A DNA stretch of 5,145 bases, from the NCBI GenBank assembly GCA_049644265.1, contig JBARRO010000268.1, positions 1 through 5,145 of the forward strand. Reading direction: 5' to 3'. The notes below the pieces were generated by a model. The model searched no databases. It was given only the letters and a program-made list of their open reading frames with translations, and was not told the DNA's origin. Numbering within the stretch: the first letter of the stretch is position 1; the number at the start of each line of letters is the position of its first letter. The DNA is from JBARRO01 sp049644265. Lineage in GTDB: Bacteria; Bacteroidota; Ignavibacteria; UBA10030. Made by a program: the position numbers and the translations under genes. Shown piece after piece: positions 1 through 5,145 of the stretch.

Positions 1-127
1 CCGAGAACTCATGGAAGACCGAATCCGCCAGGCACAAAAATTGGAATCCATCGGAACGCTGGCAGGCGGCATTGCACACGATTTCAACAATATCCTCGGA
101 ATCATACTCGGCCATCTCTCGATTGTC
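1..127 (+). repeat. Terminal direct repeat, left copy (127 bp)
   Basis: These 127 bases are identical to positions 5019-5145 in the same orientation. They encode the start of HisKA, from Arg-Glu-Leu-Met through the H-box to Ser-Ile-Val. Both copies begin and end exactly at the window edges, which is the pattern left by a k-mer overlap in a closed or looped assembly path, not that of a natural repeat with its own borders. Confidence 0.97.
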
Positions 128-1183
128 CGGCAGCCGATGTGCGACGAAGACATGCGAACATCCAGTGCAGAAACAATAACGAATGCAGTCAATCGCGGCG
201 CAAACCTGGTTCGGCAGATTCTGACGTTCGCCCGCAAATCTGATGCCAGGCTTCTTCCGGTCAACGTCAACGAAAGCATCAAGGAAATCCACAAAATGCT
301 CGAGGAAACATTTCCCAAATCGATTGAGTTTGTCATCGATCTGGAAAAGGTACTTCCCTTCATCATCATCGATGCGGGTCAATTGCATCAGGCGCTTCTC
401 AACCTTTGTATCAATGCGCGTGACGCTGTTGTCGAAGCACACAAAGGTGCTGAAGCGGAATCAAGGATCACGCTCAAGACGGCCGTTGTCAAAGGGAAGG
501 AACTCAGGGTGCACTTCCCCGAAGTGTCGGCCGAACAGTACGTCGCGATCAGTGTCACGGACACGGGAACAGGCATGGATGAGGCCACGAGGGATCGGAT
601 CTTTGAACCATTCTTTACGACGAAGGAGAAGGGCAAGGGGACGGGATTGGGTCTCGCCGTCGTCTACGGCGTTGTAAAGTCCGCGCGCGGCATCCTGGAT
701 GTGCAAAGCACGCTCGGGATCGGGTCCGTGTTCACGCTCTACCTCCCGGTACCGAAGGAAACGAATGTGTTGGAAGCGAGGCCCGAAACATCACAGGCGG
801 AAATCCGGGGGGGCACGGAGACGGTGTTTATTGTGGAAGACGAGGAAACCATGCTCGTCGTGATAAAAATGAGCCTCCAGAACAAGGGGTATACGATCAT
901 CTCCGCCGCCGACGGTCGGGAAGCATTGGAACGCTTCAAAGAGCACATGGATCACATCGACCTTGTCATAACGGACCTGGGGCTGCCGAAAATGTCGGGG
1001 GAGAATGTGGTGCGTGAAATGAAGAGACTGAAACCAGACATCAAAATAATCGTGGCAAGCGGTTTTGTAGACCCAAACCAAAGATCGGAATTGTTCAAAT
1101 TGGGTGCGAAAGATGTCATTATGAAACCCTATGAACAGACAGAAGTACTCGAAAAAGTGCGGTCAGTTCTTGATGAAGAATGA
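2..1183 (+). CDS. Hybrid sensor histidine kinase, C-terminal part (HisKA-HATPase_c-REC), 5' partial
   Basis: This is the catalytic end of a hybrid two-component kinase, which autophosphorylates a histidine with ATP and passes the phosphate to its own receiver. Counting from the ATG at 11, the H-box is AGGIAHDFNN with phospho-acceptor His23. The HATPase_c domain shows an N-box (Asn131, Asn135, Asp138), a G1 box DTGTGM (184-189), an F-box FEPFFTTK (198-205) and a G2 box GKGTGLGLA (208-216). A linker precedes a REC domain (about 270-388) with acidic pair Glu276/Asp277, phospho-acceptor Asp322, Ser350 and Lys372-Pro373. All key residues are present, so it should be active. The frame is open to the window edge (Arg-Glu-Leu precede the Met), and the same residues recur inside the longer frame at 5019-5145. 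The ATG at 11 is therefore almost certainly an internal Met and the true start lies upstream. No transmembrane segment is seen. The stop overlaps the next start. Confidence 0.93.
   Translation, partial: RELMEDRIRQAQKLESIGTLAGGIAHDFNNILGIILGHLSIVRQPMCDEDMRTSSAETITNAVNRGANLVRQILTFARKSDARLLPVNVNESIKEIHKMLEETFPKSIEFVIDLEKVLPFIIIDAGQLHQALLNLCINARDAVVEAHKGAEAESRITLKTAVVKGKELRVHFPEVSAEQYVAISVTDTGTGMDEATRDRIFEPFFTTKEKGKGTGLGLAVVYGVVKSARGILDVQSTLGIGSVFTLYLPVPKETNVLEARPETSQAEIRGGTETVFIVEDEETMLVVIKMSLQNKGYTIISAADGREALERFKEHMDHIDLVITDLGLPKMSGENVVREMKRLKPDIKIIVASGFVDPNQRSELFKLGAKDVIMKPYEQTEVLEKVRSVLDEE
1180..1183 (+). promoter_or_regulatory. ATGA stop/start overlap (translational coupling)
   Basis: The TGA of the upstream kinase (1181-1183) shares bases with the ATG of the downstream one (1180-1182). 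Only a weak purine-rich stretch (gatgaaga) precedes the ATG and there is no room for a promoter. The downstream frame is therefore expected to be translated by terminating or re-initiating ribosomes on the same mRNA. In-frame TGA codons directly upstream exclude an earlier start. Confidence 0.75.
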
Positions 1184-4100
1184 TTAAAGACGTGAACAAC
1201 CAGTCTCAAGCCGCGACCCTTCTGGCAGGAGCAACCAACCTGCTGCAACGGGACGGGCGAGCCACGACGAAAAAGCAATTACGAGTGTTGATTGTGGAGG
1301 ATTCCGAGGTCGACGCGGAACTCATAGTGCATGAGCTTACACGCGGTGGATTCGACGTCGTCACGGAGCGAGTCGATACCGAGGCGGAATTTCTTTTGGC
1401 TCTTGAATCCAAACCCTGGGATGCGATTCTCTGCGACTATCGCATGCCGGAATTCGACGGTATGACGGCCTTACGATTGTACAAAGAGCAAAATCTCGAT
1501 ATGCCGTTCATCATAGTCTCGGCAGTCATGAGCGAAGATCTCATTGTTGAAGTCATGAGAGCCGGAGCGCACGATTATGTGATGAAATCACATCTGAACC
1601 GGCTCACCACTGTGATGGAGAGGCAAATCCACGATACAGAGGCTCGGCGGGAGAGCGTACGGACGACTCGGGCATTGCGTGAAAGCGAAGAGCGATACCG
1701 GGATCTGGTCGAAAACAGCCGGGATTTACTGTGCACGCACGACCTTGACGGAAACCTGCTCTCGGTTAATGAGGCTGCGGTTCGGCTCACGGGCTATTCG
1801 TGCGATGTCTTGTTGCGAATGAATATGGCTGACCTGATTGTGCCGGGTGTGCGTCACCAATTCAGCGCGTATCTGAAAAAAGTCCGTTCCACAGGTCAAG
1901 CGAGCGGACTCATGCAGATTCAAACCGCCAGCGGGGCGAAGCGTTACTGGGAATATGACAACACCCTGCGCATTGATAGGGTTGCCAAGCCGATTGTGTA
2001 CGGCATGGCTCACGACGTAACCGAGCGCAATGCATCGGATGTGGCGCTCCGCAAAAGCGAAGAACGATACCGCGTGCTGTTTGACAGCAACCCGAATCCC
2101 ATGTGGGTCTATGATTTGAAGACGCTTGCCTTTCTGACCGTCAATGACTCAGCGGTTGAAAAATATGGATACACGCGAGATGAATTCCTGCGCATGACGA
2201 TCGCCGACATCCGACCCACGGAAGATCTCCAGCGGCTTACAGAGGATATCTCGTTGGCACGGCCAATCCTGAATCATGCTGGTGAGTGGCATCATCGTCT
2301 CAAGAATGGAACGATCATTGATGTCGATATAACATCTCACACGATCCGCATGGGCGACCACGACTCAGCAATCGTCGTAGCGCACGACGTCACCGCGCGC
2401 AAACAAGCGGAAGCAAAACTGTGCGAGAGCGAGGAACGTTTCAGTCGCCTCGCTCAAGCCAGTTTCGAAGGAATTGCCATTCACGACAAAGGCACAATCC
2501 TGGATGGAAATCAGTCGCTTGCCGATCTCTTTGGTTTCGAATTGTCAGAAATTATTGGCAAAAACGCCCTGGATTTGACGGCACCAGAGTCCCGTGACCT
2601 GGTACGGAAAAACATTCTGGCCGGCTCCGAAAAACCGTATGAAGCAATCGGGTTAAGAAAGGATGGCACGAGGTTCGGGTGTGAACTTATCGGCAAATCC
2701 ATGCATTACCAGGGTCGCGTGGTAAGAGTAACTGCCCTCCGGGACATCACCGAGCGCAAGAATGCCGGGGACGCTTTGCGAAAGAGCGAAGAAAAATACC
2801 GCGGTATCTTTGAGAATGTTCAGGATGTCTACTACGAGTCCTCGGTCGATGGAACAATCCTCGAAGTGAGCCCGTCCATTGAAATCCTGACGAAAGGACA
2901 ATATCGCCGGGACGACCTCATGGGAAAATCGATGTACGATTTCTATTCTGATCCGGGAGATCGTCAGGCGCTCCTCTTGGCATTGCAGGAACGGGGGAGC
3001 CTTTCAGATTTTGAGATTCTGTTGAAGAATCGCGATGGTTCACAGGTCCCGTGCTCCATCTCGGCAAAGATCCGAATGGATGAGCAAGGACGACCGCATA
3101 AGATCATCGGCAGCTTGCGCGATATCACCGATCGTAAGAAAGCGGAAGAATCACAGGTCCTGCTCACCACAGCCCTCGAATCAACCGCAAATGGCGTTCT
3201 CATAACCGATTTCAAAGGGAAAATCGCATGGGTGAACAAAGCCTTTATGGCTATGACGGGGTATACCTGGACGGAAGTACATGGAAAGAATCCGAACATT
3301 TTAAAATCGGGAAAACAGGACGATTTGTTCTACAAAAACCTGTGGAAAACGATTACTGCGGGGAACGTATGGCAGGGTGAGCTGATCAACGAGAAGAAAG
3401 ATGGCAGTTTGTATGTTGATGAAATGACGATCACACCGTTGAAAAACAAGAAAGGCGAGATCACGAATTTCATTGCGATTAAGCAGGACATCACCGCGCG
3501 CAAGAAAGCGCAAAGTGAGATTACCATGCTCGGCCAGGCCGTCAAGAGTGCCACTGAATGTATCAGTATTACGGATCTTGGCGAAAACGTCATCTATGTG
3601 AACGACGCGTTTCTGAAAACCTACGGCTATCAGGAGAATGAGATCCTCGGGGAGAACATAGAAATTATTCGATCGCGTAATAATAAAGCTGAGGAAATGC
3701 GAAAGATCCTGCCTTTGACCATTGGCGGAAGCTGGCAAGGTGAACTCATGAATCTCAGGAAAGACGGGTCAGAATTCCCGGTGTCTCTCTCGACCAGTGT
3801 CGTGACAAACGAGAAGGGAAATGCGACAGCACTCATCGGCGTTGCGGTCGATATTTCCGAACGGAAGCTGGCAGAACAGACGTTAAAGGATTCGGAAGAA
3901 AGGCTCAGGATTCTGTTCGAATATGCACCCGACGCTTACTACCTGAATGATCTCAAAGGAAATTTCGTCGACGGCAACAAAGCCGCCGAAGAGCTTACCG
4001 GATACCAAAGGAAAGAACTCATTGGCAATAACATGCTGGGCCTGGGCATTCTCCTGCCAAATCAAGTAGTAAAGGTTGCCTCGTTGTTGGCACAAAACGT

Positions 4101-5145
4101 ATTCGGGCGACCGACAGGCCCCGATGAATTGCATTTGAAACGAAAAGACGGCTCTGAAGTCACGGTCGAGATTCGAACGTATCCCGTAAAGGTAAAAGAC
4201 AAAACCCTGGTCCTGGGGATTGCCCGCAATATCACCAAGCGGAAGCGTGCAGAGGAACAATTACACCAAAGTGAGTCTTCATTGAAGACAGCGCAGGAAA
4301 TAGCAAGAATGGGAAATTGGGAATTTAATTTTGAAAAGAACACGATGCTCTGGTCGGAAAACATGTATAATATATTCGGATTACCATTGCATGGAATAGT
4401 GCCGACAAATGATTATTTCCGAAGTAGAGTTGATCCGGGCGACTTGCATCTCATCGACGAGGCGATCAAAAACGTTGGAAAGGAAAAGGCTGCAATTGAC
4501 CAGGAATTGCGCATCATCTTACCAGATGGCGGCAAAAAATGGATACAAAATAGATTGGTACCCGTCTTTGATCACGGTCGCCTCATCGGGCTGAAAGGTG
4601 TATGTGTAGACATATCCGGGCGTAAGCTGGCTGAAGACGAAATTCACAAGAATCGCGAATTGTTGAAATCGATTTATGAGACTTCGCGCGACGGCATCAT
4701 CCTTGAAGATGAACGCGGAATAATTACGTTCGTGAATACTGCCTTCGTAAGACTCTACAAGTATAAAAACGAAAGCGATCTTGTCGGCCAGCACGTGTCG
4801 ATCGTTCAAGCTCCAGAGGATAATGAACGAATGCTGGAATTTGGACGAAAGCGGGTGAAAGGCGAACACGTTCCGTCCATCTATGAGTTTAAGGGAAAAT
4901 GCAAAGATGGGAGCCTCATTGACCTCGAAGTCTCTGTCGCCGTCACGGAAATCGGAGGGAAGAAACATATCCTCTCGGTGGTACGTGACATCCGTGATCG
5001 CAAGAAAGCGGAATCCGACCGAGAACTCATGGAAGACCGAATCCGCCAGGCACAAAAATTGGAATCCATCGGAACGCTGGCAGGCGGCATTGCACACGAT
5101 TTCAACAATATCCTCGGAATCATACTCGGCCATCTCTCGATTGTC
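1180..5145 (+). CDS. Giant multi-PAS hybrid histidine kinase (REC-9xPAS-HisKA...), 3' partial
   Basis: The frame is open for 1322 codons from ATG 1180 to the window edge. In-frame TGA-TGA codons just upstream bound the start, which overlaps the previous stop as ATGA. Residues 34-150 form a REC domain with Glu40/Asp41, phospho-acceptor Asp86 (CDYRMP), Ser114 and Lys136. About nine PAS domains follow, at roughly 168-283, 293-407, 416-526, 536-652, 660-774, 780-895, 905-1021, 1031-1148 and 1159-1274. Most begin with an ESEERY-like helix and end with a D-I/V-T-x-R-K motif. The last residues enter HisKA, with H-box His1306. No signal peptide or membrane span is visible, so the sensor is probably cytosolic. 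Its HATPase_c and any C-terminal REC lie beyond the window, or at its start if the molecule closes: joined across the terminal repeat the protein would have 1673 residues. The ligands of the PAS domains are unknown. There is no strong Shine-Dalgarno, which suggests translational coupling. Confidence 0.92.
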   Translation, partial: MIKDVNNQSQAATLLAGATNLLQRDGRATTKKQLRVLIVEDSEVDAELIVHELTRGGFDVVTERVDTEAEFLLALESKPWDAILCDYRMPEFDGMTALRLYKEQNLDMPFIIVSAVMSEDLIVEVMRAGAHDYVMKSHLNRLTTVMERQIHDTEARRESVRTTRALRESEERYRDLVENSRDLLCTHDLDGNLLSVNEAAVRLTGYSCDVLLRMNMADLIVPGVRHQFSAYLKKVRSTGQASGLMQIQTASGAKRYWEYDNTLRIDRVAKPIVYGMAHDVTERNASDVALRKSEERYRVLFDSNPNPMWVYDLKTLAFLTVNDSAVEKYGYTRDEFLRMTIADIRPTEDLQRLTEDISLARPILNHAGEWHHRLKNGTIIDVDITSHTIRMGDHDSAIVVAHDVTARKQAEAKLCESEERFSRLAQASFEGIAIHDKGTILDGNQSLADLFGFELSEIIGKNALDLTAPESRDLVRKNILAGSEKPYEAIGLRKDGTRFGCELIGKSMHYQGRVVRVTALRDITERKNAGDALRKSEEKYRGIFENVQDVYYESSVDGTILEVSPSIEILTKGQYRRDDLMGKSMYDFYSDPGDRQALLLALQERGSLSDFEILLKNRDGSQVPCSISAKIRMDEQGRPHKIIGSLRDITDRKKAEESQVLLTTALESTANGVLITDFKGKIAWVNKAFMAMTGYTWTEVHGKNPNILKSGKQDDLFYKNLWKTITAGNVWQGELINEKKDGSLYVDEMTITPLKNKKGEITNFIAIKQDITARKKAQSEITMLGQAVKSATECISITDLGENVIYVNDAFLKTYGYQENEILGENIEIIRSRNNKAEEMRKILPLTIGGSWQGELMNLRKDGSEFPVSLSTSVVTNEKGNATALIGVAVDISERKLAEQTLKDSEERLRILFEYAPDAYYLNDLKGNFVDGNKAAEELTGYQRKELIGNNMLGLGILLPNQVVKVASLLAQNVFGRPTGPDELHLKRKDGSEVTVEIRTYPVKVKDKTLVLGIARNITKRKRAEEQLHQSESSLKTAQEIARMGNWEFNFEKNTMLWSENMYNIFGLPLHGIVPTNDYFRSRVDPGDLHLIDEAIKNVGKEKAAIDQELRIILPDGGKKWIQNRLVPVFDHGRLIGLKGVCVDISGRKLAEDEIHKNRELLKSIYETSRDGIILEDERGIITFVNTAFVRLYKYKNESDLVGQHVSIVQAPEDNERMLEFGRKRVKGEHVPSIYEFKGKCKDGSLIDLEVSVAVTEIGGKKHILSVVRDIRDRKKAESDRELMEDRIRQAQKLESIGTLAGGIAHDFNNILGIILGHLSIV
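1279..1629 (+). other. N-terminal receiver (REC) domain coding segment
   Basis: This segment encodes residues 34-150 of the long kinase. It starts with LRVLIVEDSEVDAE, where Glu40 and Asp41 would bind Mg2+. It carries Asp86 as phospho-acceptor, Ser114 at the end of a hydrophobic strand (FIIVSA), and Lys136 in DYVMKSHLNRL. The Lys-Ser in place of Lys-Pro is common in receivers that precede PAS arrays. All catalytic residues are kept, so it should accept phosphate, either from another kinase or by back-transfer. Confidence 0.88.
1681..5001 (+). other. Array of nine PAS sensor domains
   Basis: Nine PAS units of about 115-120 residues follow each other with 5-10 residue linkers. Approximate coding spans are 1681-2028, 2056-2400, 2425-2757, 2785-3135, 3157-3501, 3517-3864, 3892-4242, 4270-4623 and 4654-5001. 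Unit ends are marked by HDVTER, HDVTAR, RDITER, RDITDR, QDITAR, VDISER, RNITKR, VDISGR and RDIRDR, usually followed by K(x)AE. Units 1-4 and 7 start with an S-E-E-R/K-Y/F/L type helix. Unit 8 (ARMGNWEFNF, later VDPGD) looks like the PAS_3 subfamily. Units 5 and 6 share a G-x-x-W-Q-G-E-L motif. Boundaries are by eye and may be off by several residues. Confidence 0.85.
5019..5145 (+). repeat. Terminal direct repeat, right copy (127 bp)
   Basis: This is the second copy of the segment at 1-127, with an offset of 5018 bp. It lies in frame with the long kinase frame, as residues 1281-1322, so the PAS array runs straight into the HisKA helix. Its in-frame continuation would be base 128, which leads into the HATPase_c and REC at 128-1183. 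The window ends before any divergence between copies could be seen. Confidence 0.97.

Noticed and set aside
11..13. ATG at 11 as the true start of a short HisKA-HATPase-REC kinase
   Set aside because: The frame is open to the window edge with Arg-Glu-Leu upstream. The same Met is internal in the second copy, where it follows a PAS unit, and no ribosome-binding site precedes it.
243..677. Plus-strand alternative frame of 144 codons inside the kinase core
   Set aside because: Its product is a Ser/Arg-rich shadow with no domain, while the overlapping frame carries all HATPase_c boxes.
1160..1200. Promoter or terminator between the two frames
   Set aside because: The frames overlap by 4 nt. I see no inverted repeat with a T-run and no convincing -35/-10 pair.
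3157..3501. LOV (blue-light) photoreceptor domain
   Set aside because: The GxNCRFLQ motif with its reactive cysteine is missing; the matching segment reads GKNPNILKSG.
4519..5133. Minus-strand open frame of 204 codons (also those at 3301-3738 and 3883-4260)
   Set aside because: They lie fully antisense to the clearly conserved PAS-array frame, have no recognisable domain, and follow the reverse-complement pattern of the sense codons.
1..5145. Circular plasmid, phage or other mobile replicon suggested by the terminal repeat
   Set aside because: No replication, partition, mobilisation, capsid, integrase or transposase gene is present, and no non-coding space for an origin. The whole unit is one signalling gene, so an assembly loop or tandem gene copies explain it better.

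Overview
The window holds two same-strand reading frames with no intergenic space, both belonging to a cytoplasmic multi-PAS hybrid sensor histidine kinase. Positions 2-1183 encode the C-terminal end of such a kinase: HisKA H-box, HATPase_c and a receiver (REC) domain, ending in TGA. An ATG overlaps that stop (ATGA, 1180-1183) and opens a second frame. That frame is uninterrupted from 1180 to the last base (1322 codons, no stop). It encodes an N-terminal REC, about nine PAS domains in series, and the beginning of a HisKA domain. Everything on the minus strand, and the other plus-strand frames, look like shadows of these two frames.

The most important structural fact is that the first 127 bases (1-127) and the last 127 bases (5019-5145) are identical and lie exactly at the two ends, in the same kinase reading frame. 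Joining them gives a 5018-bp closed unit in which the two partial frames become one complete gene of 1673 codons plus stop: REC - 9 x PAS - HisKA - HATPase_c - REC. In that circle the stop of the gene overlaps its own start by 4 nt. No replication, mobilisation or recombination gene and no non-coding stretch is left over. The overlap length is also a common final k-mer size in short-read assemblers. I therefore favour an assembly-graph loop over a true plasmid or virus. Either two neighbouring kinase genes share an identical H-box segment, or a whole kinase gene is tandemly duplicated and collapsed. Tandem, translationally coupled copies of a giant kinase would be the biologically interesting reading.

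The organism cannot be fixed from this sequence. GC is mixed (about 53% in a sampled 5' part of the PAS array, about 39% around 4261-4440). Long soluble REC-PASn-HisKA-HATPase-REC proteins with an H-box like the one here are typical of environmental, signalling-rich bacteria, for example Deltaproteobacteria-like or Ignavibacteria/Bacteroidota-like lineages. This placement is an impression, not a measurement.

Functionally, the PAS array would sense one or several intracellular cues (redox, oxygen or small ligands), drive autophosphorylation of the H-box histidine, and pass phosphate to the C-terminal REC. The N-terminal REC could accept phosphate from another kinase or modulate the array. No output gene, promoter or terminator is visible.
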